From assembly GCA_033344775.1 (NCBI GenBank), contig JAWPMT010000002.1:1-64000 (forward strand): DNA of 64,000 nt. The letters run 5' to 3'. Shown piece after piece: positions 9,438 through 18,319 of this stretch (position 1 is its first letter; each line of letters starts with the position of its first letter). This DNA comes from Cytophagales bacterium (GTDB taxonomy: Bacteria; Bacteroidota; Bacteroidia; Cytophagales; Cyclobacteriaceae). The notes below the pieces were generated by a model, which ran no database searches, was not told the DNA's origin, and saw nothing but the letters and a program-made list of their open reading frames with translations. The position numbers and the translations under genes were made by a program.

Positions 9438-9980
9438 TTACTTGTTGAGCCATGAATCAATTCGTGTGTAATCATGTGTAGATTCATGTATTCGGATACG
9501 TTTCATATCCACCTGATCCCTGGTTTCATCCAGTGTGATGTAAGGGTAAACTTGTAACAGGTCTTTACCTTGATAAATAGCATTCTTACGTTCAAGAATG
9601 GGTAAAATGGCACATTTACCCACAAGTCCATCCATGTATCCAAGTTCCCAAGGCATCCATCTTGATCGTGAAGAGGCAACGGAAGTAGCATAGATTAAGC
9701 ATTTGGACTGCCTTAGTCTTTCTCGAATGATTTGAATTGAATGTTTTGTAATGGATGATCTTTTCAGTTCAGGATCTACAATCCAGTCTACATAGACGTC
9801 AAGGTTGATTGACTCTAACTCTAGTATAAGAGATTGGATAAACTCCTTATCGCTGTAACTATGTGAGAGAAAAACATCGTAAGAGTTTTTAGCTCTAAAA
9901 GAATTAATGAGTTGTTGTATTTCTTCCGATGATGTCCCGTCTAACCTGTTCCTTAAATATTCTTTCGTGTAAAATGCCAT
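9438..9980 (-). CDS. TIR-domain protein (first of four TIR-type genes)
   Basis: 180 residues from the ATG at 9980; the frame is open to a TTG at 10007, but the ATG is preferred. After about 33 N-terminal residues a TIR domain begins with YDVFLSHSYSDKEF (34-47). The putative catalytic Glu112 sits in WMPWELGYMDG, as in NAD-cleaving bacterial TIR proteins. No membrane segment or extra sensor domain is present. The gene is 26 bases upstream of the caspase-like gene and about 115 bases downstream of the response regulator on the same strand. Likely role (inference): an NADase or nucleotide-signal effector under local control. Confidence 0.85.
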   Translation of the reverse strand: MAFYTKEYLRNRLDGTSSEEIQQLINSFRAKNSYDVFLSHSYSDKEFIQSLILELESINLDVYVDWIVDPELKRSSITKHSIQIIRERLRQSKCLIYATSVASSRSRWMPWELGYMDGLVGKCAILPILERKNAIYQGKDLLQVYPYITLDETRDQVDMKRIRIHESTHDYTRIDSWLNK

Positions 9981-10094
9981 AGCTCTGATCGTTCCTTGTT
10001 TATACAAAGCTTGGAAGATCTTAACGCTAGCGGTACACTGAAAAATGGGATTTTGAATATCGTTAGTATCAAGTAGTTTTTGCTAACTACCTAA

Positions 10095-10727
10095 TTACCT
10101 AAAGTAACCTTTTTCGAAAGCGAATTTGATTAGTTCTTTTGTGTTTCTACTTCCTGTTTTGCTAATGAGATTTCTTCTGTGAGTTTCTACTGTGGTGGGA
10201 GCAATGAACAACATTTCGGATATTTCCAAACTTGTATGCCCGTTTGCAATGAGTGGTAAGATCTCCTTTTCTCTTCGGGTAAGTTTGATTTCGCCAACGA
10301 TATTAGTTGATTTTAAGCTTTCTAGTAGTAATTGCTGCACGTCTTTGCCCATATACGAATTGCCATTCTTAACTTGATGAATGGCAGTCAGGAGTTCATC
10401 GAATCCATACTTTTTTAACACATACGCGTCTACTCCAATTTCCATGAGTTGTCTTACATAACCCATCGTATCATACTGTGTTAACACAACAATCTTTATA
10501 TGGGGGTATTCTTTTTTGACATAGACAGCTACTTCATCCCCCGACATCTCAGGCATTTCAATATCAATGATGATTACCTCAACTTCTAAATTTCGTTTGA
10601 TTAAGTTGATTAGCTCTTTACCATTGGAAGCAGTACCAAGAATATCAATTTCAGGGTCTGAGCCGAGAATCTTTTTTACACTTTCTTGAAGTAGTTGGTG
10701 ATCATCAACATATAGAATCTTAATCAT
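10095..10727 (-). CDS. LuxR/NarL-type response regulator
   Basis: 210 residues from the ATG at 10727, which overlaps the last eight bases of the kinase gene; the frame continues upstream but only as antisense-like sequence. The receiver domain (1-120) has acidic D8/D9, phosphoacceptor D55 in IIIDIEMPE and K107-region LKK. A linker is followed by a LuxR-type HTH (about 145-205: LTRREKEILPLIANG, ISEMLFIAPTTVETHRRNL). The overlap means it is translationally coupled to the kinase and is its partner. Its targets may include the TIR and caspase genes just downstream. Confidence 0.92.
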   Translation of the reverse strand: MIKILYVDDHQLLQESVKKILGSDPEIDILGTASNGKELINLIKRNLEVEVIIIDIEMPEMSGDEVAVYVKKEYPHIKIVVLTQYDTMGYVRQLMEIGVDAYVLKKYGFDELLTAIHQVKNGNSYMGKDVQQLLLESLKSTNIVGEIKLTRREKEILPLIANGHTSLEISEMLFIAPTTVETHRRNLISKTGSRNTKELIKFAFEKGYFR

Positions 10728-12846
10728 CAGACAAATTTGTTTGTGGAAAATCAATTGAAATAAAAGTGCCTCGACCTGGATTGGAATCAATGTGTAAAGA
10801 ACCACCTAACTGCTCAGCTCTGGCAGCAACATTAGATAAGCCCATTCCAGGACTTGTTCGGTTATTGAGGTTAAATCCTATGCCGTCATCCGAGACGCTT
10901 AAGTTATAGTTGTCTTCTTGTAATACGAATTGTATTTCGATATGATTTGCTTTGGCATGCTTGAGAACATTCATGACGAGCTCTTGAATGATTCTGAAGA
11001 GTGTCACTTCGCGCTCCCTGTCTAAAGGATCATCAATGCCGAAATGGTCAAAGTCCATTTTGACGAGATTTCTTTTTTCAATGGTATGAACCAAATCTTC
11101 AATGGCGGCAATGAGCCCGAATTGTGCAATTACACCAGAATTTATATTGTAGGCAATCTTCTTTACCTCTTCACGCGCCTGATCAATTAAGCCTATGGCT
11201 TCATTGTAACTACTGATACTGGATACCTTCAACTTTTCAAGATCATCCAATACCGATTGATAGTGAATTTTCACCATGGTTAGGGTATTCCCAAGACGAT
11301 CATGTAGGTCTTTTGCAATTCGATTGCGTTCCTTATCCTGACCCTCTAAACGAGCGTAATTGTATTCCTTTTCCTGTTTGTTGATAAGGTCTATTTTTTC
11401 TTGTTGTGCAAGAATGGTGTCCTTCTCCGCGATTTGAATTTGTTTTTTCTGTCGATAGAATAAAAAAATCAGAAAGAAGAGTATGATAATGAGAATCACA
11501 GCCACCGTGAGGAATTGGATCAGTGTTGTTTGCCGTTGGTTTTCTGCTCTGATCTTATCCATTTCTACTTCGGCAATTTTTTTATCCCTTCTCAGTATTT
11601 CTTTCTCATTCTTTTCCTGGATATAGTCTTCCTGCAATTTCACAGATGCTTTGAAACTGTTGATTAGTTGGTCTTTTATATCCAGAAATTTGTTGCGATA
11701 ATCAAGTGACTCCTTGAATTTTCCCAGCGCATCATAGGACAATGAAAGGCCATTGTAAATGTCAATTAGATACTCTAATTGTTTATTTGCTTCTGTGCTG
11801 TTCAGTGCGGTTTCATAATGTTGGATAGCTTTCGAATACTTCCCCTGACGATAATAAATATCACCCATGTTGATATACGACTCACTAAAATTAATGCCGC
11901 CCGATGCAACGCGGTAACTATTGATGCTAGCATTGAAATAATTCAGTGCGGCATTTAATTCGCCCATTTTCATACTCAAAACACCCATATTATTTAACCT
12001 CTTACTATCAACTTCTACACCTGTTTGAAGCAAAAGGTCAATGGAGTGTTGATAGTAATATCGAGCTGAATCATAATTTCCTAGCTTGAAATACGCGATA
12101 CCCATGTCGTTGAAGACGTTAGATAAGTTTATCGGATTGTCATGATGCTGGAAAAGTCGGGCGGTTTGGGCAAGAAAGGATAATGCTTTTGGTAGATTAT
12201 CGACGGCCAAATAGTAATTGCCAAGATTTTGTAAGGCATATCCTTTCAAGCTTGTATTATTAGTGGAATTTCCCAAATCCAGGGATTTCAGGAAGCAATT
12301 AAGCGAAGCATCATACGCTCCTTGCTTTTTAAGAATAATGCCCTGGTTGATTAACGCATTTCCGAGTTGAGCATTGGATTGGGTGATTTCGAAGCTTTTA
12401 ATTGCCTGATTGGCATGTATGAGTGCAGAATCTAACTCATTTAATTCCAGGAGAATCTTGCTGTACTGATGACTTGCTCTGCCCAGGCCATAGGTTTGTT
12501 CATCTTTTTGTCCTTCAAGCCTCAAAATGCCCTGGTAAATGCTTTTAGCCTGAATGAAGTCATTGTTATAGAATATCGCCAGACCTAATCTGTTTAAACT
12601 GGTTATTAGTCGTTCTGAATCATTCAGGTTGCTACTCAAAGTTCTTGCCTGACTGCTGTAATTGATGGCAAGGTCAGGGTTAGAATTTCGATTGATCCAT
12701 GCTAATTCATTAAGTAGATCAATTTTTGTTGTGTCATGTTGGGCTTTTTGATAGAGCAGAATAAGACTATCCGTTAGTTGTTGATTGGCTACCCCGTGTA
12801 GGCAGATAGATAAGCAAAATGCAAATGAGATATAATTACGCTTCAT
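10720..12846 (-). CDS. TPR-containing sensor histidine kinase (HisKA_3 type)
   Basis: 708 residues: signal peptide (MKRNYISFAFCLSICLHGVANQ), about eight TPR-like repeats (40-390), a coiled coil, one membrane span (about 432-456), a dimerisation/phosphoacceptor domain with NRIAKDLHDRLGN (His near residue 513), and an HATPase domain with N-box (ELVMNVLKHAKA), G1 (DDGIGFN) and G2 (GMGLSNV). It pairs with the overlapping LuxR regulator. TPR kinases of this kind are common in Bacteroidota and usually sense envelope or peptide cues. A hairpin lies just upstream of the start codon. Confidence 0.92.
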   Translation of the reverse strand: MKRNYISFAFCLSICLHGVANQQLTDSLILLYQKAQHDTTKIDLLNELAWINRNSNPDLAINYSSQARTLSSNLNDSERLITSLNRLGLAIFYNNDFIQAKSIYQGILRLEGQKDEQTYGLGRASHQYSKILLELNELDSALIHANQAIKSFEITQSNAQLGNALINQGIILKKQGAYDASLNCFLKSLDLGNSTNNTSLKGYALQNLGNYYLAVDNLPKALSFLAQTARLFQHHDNPINLSNVFNDMGIAYFKLGNYDSARYYYQHSIDLLLQTGVEVDSKRLNNMGVLSMKMGELNAALNYFNASINSYRVASGGINFSESYINMGDIYYRQGKYSKAIQHYETALNSTEANKQLEYLIDIYNGLSLSYDALGKFKESLDYRNKFLDIKDQLINSFKASVKLQEDYIQEKNEKEILRRDKKIAEVEMDKIRAENQRQTTLIQFLTVAVILIIILFFLIFLFYRQKKQIQIAEKDTILAQQEKIDLINKQEKEYNYARLEGQDKERNRIAKDLHDRLGNTLTMVKIHYQSVLDDLEKLKVSSISSYNEAIGLIDQAREEVKKIAYNINSGVIAQFGLIAAIEDLVHTIEKRNLVKMDFDHFGIDDPLDREREVTLFRIIQELVMNVLKHAKANHIEIQFVLQEDNYNLSVSDDGIGFNLNNRTSPGMGLSNVAARAEQLGGSLHIDSNPGRGTFISIDFPQTNLSDD

Positions 12847-12859
12847 TTCTCACATTAAT

Positions 12860-12890
12860 GAAAGATCCTAACCTGAAATTAAGATCTTTC
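12860..12890 (-). promoter_or_regulatory. Leader hairpin upstream of the sensor kinase
   Basis: GAAAGATC (12883-12890 complement) and GATCTTTC (12860-12867 complement) form a perfect 8-bp stem with a 15-base loop. The stem ends 14 bases before the kinase ATG, where it could limit ribosome access. On the plus strand the same stem is followed by T6, but no plus-strand gene precedes it. Functional role is inferred only. Confidence 0.35.
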
Positions 12891-12913
12891 TTTTTTCAAA
12901 CAAACGGCAGGCG

Positions 12914-13051
12914 TTATGATTTACCTACTGGCTTATTGGATTTCGGACCTCCTGGTTTCGTGTCTCCACTACTATTGGAAGTAGATGTTGTGCCTTGATT
13001 TGGCGTAGGATCTTTAATATCAATTTGATCCTTGTTCACTTTCTTGTCCAT
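12914..13051 (-). CDS. Putative small hydrophilic peptide (45 aa)
   Basis: A short frame from ATG at 13051 to TAA at 12914 encodes 45 residues: a charged start (MDKKVNKDQIDIKDPT) followed by a Ser/Thr/Asn/Gly/Pro/Lys-rich tail (TSTSNSSGDTKPGGPKSNK). It has no Cys, no aromatic residue and no hydrophobic segment. It lies 67 bases upstream of the kinase/regulator/TIR/caspase block in the same direction. No clear Shine-Dalgarno is seen, which is usual here. It may be a disordered partner or peptidase substrate of the block, but it could also be chance coding. Confidence 0.4.
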   Translation of the reverse strand: MDKKVNKDQIDIKDPTPNQGTTSTSNSSGDTKPGGPKSNKPVGKS

Positions 13052-13225
13052 GGTATTAAAATTTGATTTCACCAAAGTTCTGTTGTATTGTAACTAATTG
13101 AATCCCAATAATTAACCAATGTTATATCCTCAGTTTTTAGGAGAAGAAGTTCAATGTATTTCGAGGGTTTTTTCCTTGCTATGAGGAAATAAGTTTACAT
13201 CCGAAAAAAGTAAATAGCATTGATT

Positions 13226-14185
13226 ATGATTGAGCGATTCATGAGCCAATTCTTAAGGAAAAGGGTACTTAAGAATTTCCTGAAGGTAGACCTGTCGCAG
13301 CAGGAAGAAGAGATATTTAATAGTTCAGTAGAAGGGAAGTACTGTCCTGCTTTAGTTAAAGGCACATATTGTGCAATTCTGGTCATTCCCGCGTTATTGT
13401 TTCTGGATGCTGGAATTATTGTTTCTGTATTGATCCCGGTCACCATGGTCGCAGGTACCGCATGGTTCTCAGTGTCTTTGGCCAGTATGAAGCGAAAATT
13501 TGAAGGGTTTGGGTTGGAATTGACCAGGAGTCTTTTCAGTGCCTTTGTCATTTCCCTGCTTATGCTATTATTAGTAACCGTATTCTCACTTACCAGGCCG
13601 TTTTGGGAATCATTCATTAATAATTTACCATATCAGTTTGAAGCTTCCCTGGCTTCAGCAGGAATGGGGATTGTTATTGTAGGGTATTTGCTTTATCAAA
13701 TATTTCTGGGGTCATTAAAGTACGATATTAATGATGCCATGCTCACGGGGCAGAACGAGGCCGCCGAATTGTATTTCAAAAAGGCACTTTCGGTGCTACA
13801 TAAAACCGCAGAAGGATTAAGAGAACACCGAAACTTGCAAGTGGCAAATTATTTAATTGGGATATGCTTTTTCGAAATTTTTGATCGAATGAAATTGACA
13901 GAGGAAGTCGAGAAGGCCAACAACCTGATCTTTCTTCCTGCGATGCCCCAACAAGAAGCTGATGTCATTGCGATGGATATGATTCGAAGATTCTTGACAC
14001 TTTGTGATTTAACATCAGATGAAAAGGAACACAAACCCTACAGGGCGATCAGTGATGAATTGAAATGCCTTATGGACAATTCGGATGAAAACCAGGAGAT
14101 GAAAGACATTAGGCTATCAGTGGTCTTTGAAGAAATGGCGGCATTGATGGAAGATAAAGGGGAGTCCCTTTTCAAAAAGGCATAG
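13226..14185 (+). CDS. Membrane protein of unknown function (paralogue A)
   Basis: 319 residues from the ATG at 13226. It has hydrophobic segments at about 48-70 and 72-90 (with TAWFSVSLAS), 105-125 and 146-165, then a soluble C-terminal half of about 150 residues that contains LQVANYLIGICFFEIFDRM. Gene order and motifs match the product at 16197-17354, which has ITGAAWFSVSFGG and LFVANDLIADCLTELFKLV in the same places, so the two are homologous along their length. It opens a plus-strand operon with the dioxygenase (12 bases away), a TIR protein and paralogue B. The family is not recognised; a membrane sensor, scaffold or pore is possible. Confidence 0.8.
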   Translation: MIERFMSQFLRKRVLKNFLKVDLSQQEEEIFNSSVEGKYCPALVKGTYCAILVIPALLFLDAGIIVSVLIPVTMVAGTAWFSVSLASMKRKFEGFGLELTRSLFSAFVISLLMLLLVTVFSLTRPFWESFINNLPYQFEASLASAGMGIVIVGYLLYQIFLGSLKYDINDAMLTGQNEAAELYFKKALSVLHKTAEGLREHRNLQVANYLIGICFFEIFDRMKLTEEVEKANNLIFLPAMPQQEADVIAMDMIRRFLTLCDLTSDEKEHKPYRAISDELKCLMDNSDENQEMKDIRLSVVFEEMAALMEDKGESLFKKA

Positions 14186-14197
14186 ATAGAATAAGTG

Positions 14198-15106
14198 ATG
14201 ATAACCGATCTACGAGAATATCTGGTCCCAATTGATCAAAGTAGCCGTAAGTATGCCCGGCAAGCGATAACTTCTGATATTCAGACAGTTCATATCAAAG
14301 ATGTATTAGATGATCATCAGCAATTTTTGGAATGGATGGATCAGTGTTTCGAAAAGTATCTGGATTTTGATACGTATGATAGCTTCTTGTTTATTGACAG
14401 AAAAGTAAAAGAGCTTGACCCAACCGTCTATCACACTTTTAAAGAAGATTGGAACAATCTGTGGGGTAGCCCTAACGAGTATAAAAATTTCTGGCTTTCC
14501 AGAGTTGAAGACATGAAGTTGTTAGAACTCATACGTGACTTTCAACCTTTTCGAAAGAGAGGATGTTTCACATATAATTGTATTAGAAGTGAAAATGACT
14601 TTTGGAAAATTCAAGAAAATGGCAATCCTTTATTTGAACAACAAGTTGAGGATATTAGGAGTAAACCGAGACAATACACGGAAATCCCTGTTTCTTATCG
14701 TAGAAATGATGATTTTCTAAAACTGTTGGCCTGGGTAGCCGAGTTGACTTTCAAGCGACCTATTCGTCACCCTAAAATTCAATTGACCTGTCATATGATG
14801 CGGACTTATGTGCAACAAGGATTTGATTCGAATCCCGCGCCGGAAGGAGTCCATCGGGATGGAGCTAATTACATAGTCTCTGGCTTGGTACTGAATCGGA
14901 AGAATGTTGTTGGAGGTACAAGTACAGTTTATTTGGCAGATGGGAAGACGCAAGTGTTCTCGAGACAATTGAACCCTGGAGAAGGATTATTTCAAGCAGA
15001 TGAAGAAAACTTGTACTGGCATTCGGTTTCAAGTATCAAGAAAATAAATGTAGAGGAGGAAGCATATCGGTCCATCATTGGTTTCGATATGGTTTTTAAA
15101 AATTAA
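14198..15106 (+). CDS. 2-oxoglutarate/Fe(II) dioxygenase, 2OG-Fe_Oxy_2 type
   Basis: 302 residues from the ATG at 14198 (a GTG lies just before). The C-terminal third carries the iron site: H219 and D221 in GVHRDGANY, H275 in YWHSVSS, and R291 (YRSIIGF) as the likely 2-oxoglutarate ligand. This matches the family that includes free amino-acid hydroxylases such as isoleucine 4-hydroxylase. The N-terminal 170 residues are helical and unassigned. The gene lies between a membrane protein and a TIR gene in a tight operon, an unusual place for such an enzyme. The substrate (an amino acid, a small molecule or a protein partner) cannot be told from sequence. Confidence 0.8.
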   Translation: MITDLREYLVPIDQSSRKYARQAITSDIQTVHIKDVLDDHQQFLEWMDQCFEKYLDFDTYDSFLFIDRKVKELDPTVYHTFKEDWNNLWGSPNEYKNFWLSRVEDMKLLELIRDFQPFRKRGCFTYNCIRSENDFWKIQENGNPLFEQQVEDIRSKPRQYTEIPVSYRRNDDFLKLLAWVAELTFKRPIRHPKIQLTCHMMRTYVQQGFDSNPAPEGVHRDGANYIVSGLVLNRKNVVGGTSTVYLADGKTQVFSRQLNPGEGLFQADEENLYWHSVSSIKKINVEEEAYRSIIGFDMVFKN

Positions 15107-15112
15107 TCTGTG

Positions 15113-16222
15113 ATGAGTTTGCCCAAAATTTTCATTAGTTACTCAGAGTCTTCTAAGGAAGATGCCGAAACGCTACAAGAGCAAGTCATTAAAATTGGAA
15201 GTGACTATGTCACATGTACTAGTAATGACAGATCAACTAATTCGATTTCAAGAGATAGGTTGCAACATGAGATGAGCGATATATCAGTTTTAATCTTATT
15301 GGTATCAAAAGATAGCCTTAGCTCCGAGTGGTTTCGTGTGGAGTTTTCGGTAGCCATTGATCAAATGTGGGAGAGGCAGATTTATCTCATGCCTGTTTAT
15401 TTAGAAGATATTGTAGGTCAGTCATATCCCACTTTCTTTAACTATTTTGAATTTGTTGACGCAAGGGTTAACTCTGATTTTGAATATACGGCCAGAAAAG
15501 CAATTGATTTAGCTTGTAGGGAAGAAGGCCCCCCTCTTCCAGCCGATTTTTTTAAGGGAAAACACAACCTTCATTCCTATCAGGGTACATCTACGGAGGC
15601 TTCCAATAAGAAAATGTTGGAGGTGTATGACGATAGGTTAACCAAACTCATTGATAGTACCATGTCTGGTGTGGAGAAACGATTGAGCGAGGTGATCAAC
15701 GCTATAGCTGCAAAGGAACATGTACTATCACCTATTACCATCAAGTTCAGAGAACAAACGGTACATAAACATGTCTGGGTTCTGACCAGGTTTTTATATA
15801 ATGATTTGAATGTTGAGGAAATTATTGATGGAGTCAACGCTAATTTAAAGGAGAGCAGAAAATATGTTTATTTTATTCCCAAAGCCTCAGATTTAGCAAT
15901 TGATAGGGCTCGGGAATATGCGGAGCTGCCTGGTAAAAAGGAGTTTGAAGGGCTGTATAAATTCATAGAGATTGATGAAGATCTAGTAATGCCTTTTGAA
16001 GAACTAGTGATCTATGACCCTATGGAGTCCCCAAGAACCTGGGGTTATGTGCAGTATTCTTTCCAAAATGACAACCAAGTAGAAGACTTGTTTTTAAGGC
16101 TGGATAAAAGCCTATTAACTGAACTCGTTGCTAAACTGAAAAGCAGCTACAAAGAACCAGTAATGAAATTTATGTTTCCAGATAAACTTGTTGCAGATGA
16201 AGAACCTACAATTAAGAAATAA
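15113..16222 (+). CDS. TIR-domain protein with a C-terminal unknown domain
   Basis: 369 residues from the ATG at 15113, six bases after the dioxygenase stop. Residues 1-140 are a TIR domain: KIFISYSESSKEDAE at the start and the putative catalytic Glu77 in SSEWFRVEFSVAI. A helical linker (about 160-210) leads to a C-terminal domain (about 215-365) with VWVLTRFLYND and KYVYFIPKASDL, which I do not recognise and which may sense the trigger or mediate assembly. The next gene starts inside its last 26 bases, so the two are coupled. Confidence 0.85.
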   Translation: MSLPKIFISYSESSKEDAETLQEQVIKIGSDYVTCTSNDRSTNSISRDRLQHEMSDISVLILLVSKDSLSSEWFRVEFSVAIDQMWERQIYLMPVYLEDIVGQSYPTFFNYFEFVDARVNSDFEYTARKAIDLACREEGPPLPADFFKGKHNLHSYQGTSTEASNKKMLEVYDDRLTKLIDSTMSGVEKRLSEVINAIAAKEHVLSPITIKFREQTVHKHVWVLTRFLYNDLNVEEIIDGVNANLKESRKYVYFIPKASDLAIDRAREYAELPGKKEFEGLYKFIEIDEDLVMPFEELVIYDPMESPRTWGYVQYSFQNDNQVEDLFLRLDKSLLTELVAKLKSSYKEPVMKFMFPDKLVADEEPTIKK

Positions 16223-17354
16223 AAACTCACGTGTAATTCATAATCGATTTGATCCTGTCTACATCATTTTGGACAAGGCAATTTCCGATGGCATGTTTCG
16301 CCCAAAGAAGAATGGTATGATTATACCAATTCCACAATCTGACGAAGAGATGTTATTGGATAACATTTTGAAACATAGATGGATTGCATGGGTAAACATA
16401 GCGTTGGCGATTTTCATGTATTTCTTAGGCCTTGATTATATCCTGTATCAATCCAGTTTTGATGTGAGTATCGTCGTGACAGGTTTATTGGCACCTGCAA
16501 TGATTACAGGAGCTGCATGGTTCAGTGTTTCATTTGGAGGAATACCTTCTAACTACATTAATAGTGCGCTTTTGATTACTAGCTGTATGTTTTTGTCTTT
16601 CTCTTTAAGCATGACTTTATTGGTGGTAATCTTATGTGCCATTGTCCATATTTCGATATCCCTGTTGATCATCATTCCGATTTACCTTGCATTATATGTG
16701 GCTTGCATACTGTATGACAATACTGATGGGTTAAAGATTGGATTAGATGAAACCCAACTAAAGTATTCTCGCGCGATGCTCAATTTTCATCGCAAAAGAG
16801 GCTTGATCAGTGAATTGGAGACGCAGAAACTGTATTTCAATTCGGAAAATGTAACGGATTTGAGTAGAGAAACGGAAAAAGATGATTTTGTATCGGCTAT
16901 TTCCAATAGTGTCAGAAGCAAAGCTGAAAGCCTTGAGGAAGAGAGAAAACTCTTTGTTGCCAATGACTTAATTGCCGATTGTTTGACAGAGCTTTTCAAG
17001 CTAGTAGATATTATCGAGAAGTACCAGTTAGTATACAAAGAGGTAATGCAGTTTAGTTTAGATGCGTCTTTGGAGCGAGATCAAGCATTAGTGGACAAGA
17101 AGTCTTTAGAACTGGTAGAATCTTTTTCAGGTGCACTTACCGAAATCAACGGAATTCCTCAAATCGAATTGCAAAGAATTGATAAGGATGTAAAGAAATT
17201 ATCAAAATTATTAACTCACACTGATGTTGAGCAACACTTGATTGATCATCAGTTTGCCAAGATATTTAAAAATGTAGTGGTCATTATTGATCATAATAAG
17301 TATCAATTCATGAAGAATTTGAGAGACGAAGTATTGGATCAAACTACACTTTAA
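16197..17354 (+). CDS. Membrane protein of unknown function (paralogue B)
   Basis: 385 residues from the ATG at 16197, overlapping the TIR gene. About 65 soluble N-terminal residues are followed by four hydrophobic segments (about 66-85, 88-118 including ITGAAWFSVSFGG, 125-150, 155-178) and a long helical C-terminal part rich in charged residues. It resembles paralogue A at 13226-14185 in layout and in two conserved motifs. Having two diverged copies in one operon suggests a hetero-oligomeric membrane complex. Its stop overlaps the convergent CAP12-like gene by four bases. Function unknown. Confidence 0.8.
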   Translation: MKNLQLRNKNSRVIHNRFDPVYIILDKAISDGMFRPKKNGMIIPIPQSDEEMLLDNILKHRWIAWVNIALAIFMYFLGLDYILYQSSFDVSIVVTGLLAPAMITGAAWFSVSFGGIPSNYINSALLITSCMFLSFSLSMTLLVVILCAIVHISISLLIIIPIYLALYVACILYDNTDGLKIGLDETQLKYSRAMLNFHRKRGLISELETQKLYFNSENVTDLSRETEKDDFVSAISNSVRSKAESLEEERKLFVANDLIADCLTELFKLVDIIEKYQLVYKEVMQFSLDASLERDQALVDKKSLELVESFSGALTEINGIPQIELQRIDKDVKKLSKLLTHTDVEQHLIDHQFAKIFKNVVVIIDHNKYQFMKNLRDEVLDQTTL

Positions 17355-18202
17355 AAGCTGTCAGGTAGTTCGAAATTTCCAAAATTCATCCAATCGGTCT
17401 GAGAGGTATCTGCTTCGCATCCCAGGTTTTCGAGTGTTTTCACTAATTCAAACTTAGAGGATACATCATTAGATAAGGTAATAACATGTTTACCTTCAAT
17501 ATCTGTAAATAGCGAAGGATTACCTACCTTGATGAAGATGGTTGTGTTAGGATTTCGACCATAAGCCATGCCTGCTTCAAAGATCACATTTGGCCTGGCC
17601 TGCAGACGTATATTTTGTTCTTCAAGGGAGTCATTTGAATTCAGAAAGTTGGGATTTAATCGTACTTCATCATCTGGCGTCAAGAGCACTAAAAAGATAG
17701 TCGCTTCTTTGAATGCTGTGTCCAGGATTTCAGTAGTCAAAGGAGCGGATTTCTTTATGGTATCGAGATAACTACTCCAGTCCTTGTAGTTTATTTTTAA
17801 TTTATTGAGAAGGATAGCCAATTGCTTTTTAATGCCGTCATTCCTTCCGTGGATAAGAAAAATCGAGTGATTTTGAGAGATGGAGTTTTCTGCGAACAGC
17901 CCTTGGAAGTCCATCAATGAATTGAGCCACAGTCGGAGAAGATTCTCTGTATGGACCCAGAGATCATTAATGTGATTGAAATGCTCTTTAGAACTGAATA
18001 TTTCAGGTACATGTTTCATGGGTGCACAGGTGACTACAGCATATAGTTTACCAATCAAGTCCAGTTTAAAGAAACCCTTGCTTTTCTTATGAATTAACGA
18101 AATAGAATCACTGGATGTCTCAAGCTTGAAATGATCCATATGGAATTCACTATTGTTGATTTTGTTTAGAAATTCTGATTTCAAGTAGGTTATTGTGTCC
18201 AT
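17351..18202 (-). CDS. CAP12-type TIR-like protein (PF10137-like)
   Basis: 283 residues. The N-terminal 120 residues are unassigned. From about 122 the TIR-like nucleotide-binding domain runs through SIFLIHGRNDGIKKQL, FLVLLTPDDEV and ARPNVIFEAGMAYGR, where Glu209 is the likely catalytic residue. This domain is the one found in CBASS-associated Cap12 proteins, which cleave NAD when activated; no cyclic-nucleotide synthase gene is present here. It is transcribed against the operon to its left and away from the asparaginase operon to its right, so it has its own promoter in 18203-18376. Confidence 0.85.
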   Translation of the reverse strand: MDTITYLKSEFLNKINNSEFHMDHFKLETSSDSISLIHKKSKGFFKLDLIGKLYAVVTCAPMKHVPEIFSSKEHFNHINDLWVHTENLLRLWLNSLMDFQGLFAENSISQNHSIFLIHGRNDGIKKQLAILLNKLKINYKDWSSYLDTIKKSAPLTTEILDTAFKEATIFLVLLTPDDEVRLNPNFLNSNDSLEEQNIRLQARPNVIFEAGMAYGRNPNTTIFIKVGNPSLFTDIEGKHVITLSNDVSSKFELVKTLENLGCEADTSQTDWMNFGNFELPDSF

Positions 18203-18319
18203 TTCCTTACGTGTGATAAGGCTAGAAAACTAGTTTGATAACGACACTATTTTATCCCCAAAAACAATGATAAATGGCTAGTCAATATAGGCTAAGCACC
18301 ATTTCATTTTTAAGTGTGA

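Noticed and set aside
10020-10094. Hairpin AGGTAGTT/AACTACTT between the regulator and the first TIR gene as a terminator
   Set aside because: The stem is short with one G-T pair and no T-run follows on the minus strand.
10727-10805. Upstream in-frame extension of the response regulator (26 residues before MIKILYVDD)
   Set aside because: It lies inside the kinase 3' end and breaks the receiver-domain start; the ATG at 10727 gives the standard beginning.
13195-13617. 140-codon open frame on the minus strand
   Set aside because: Antisense to the start of membrane paralogue A; translation looks random.
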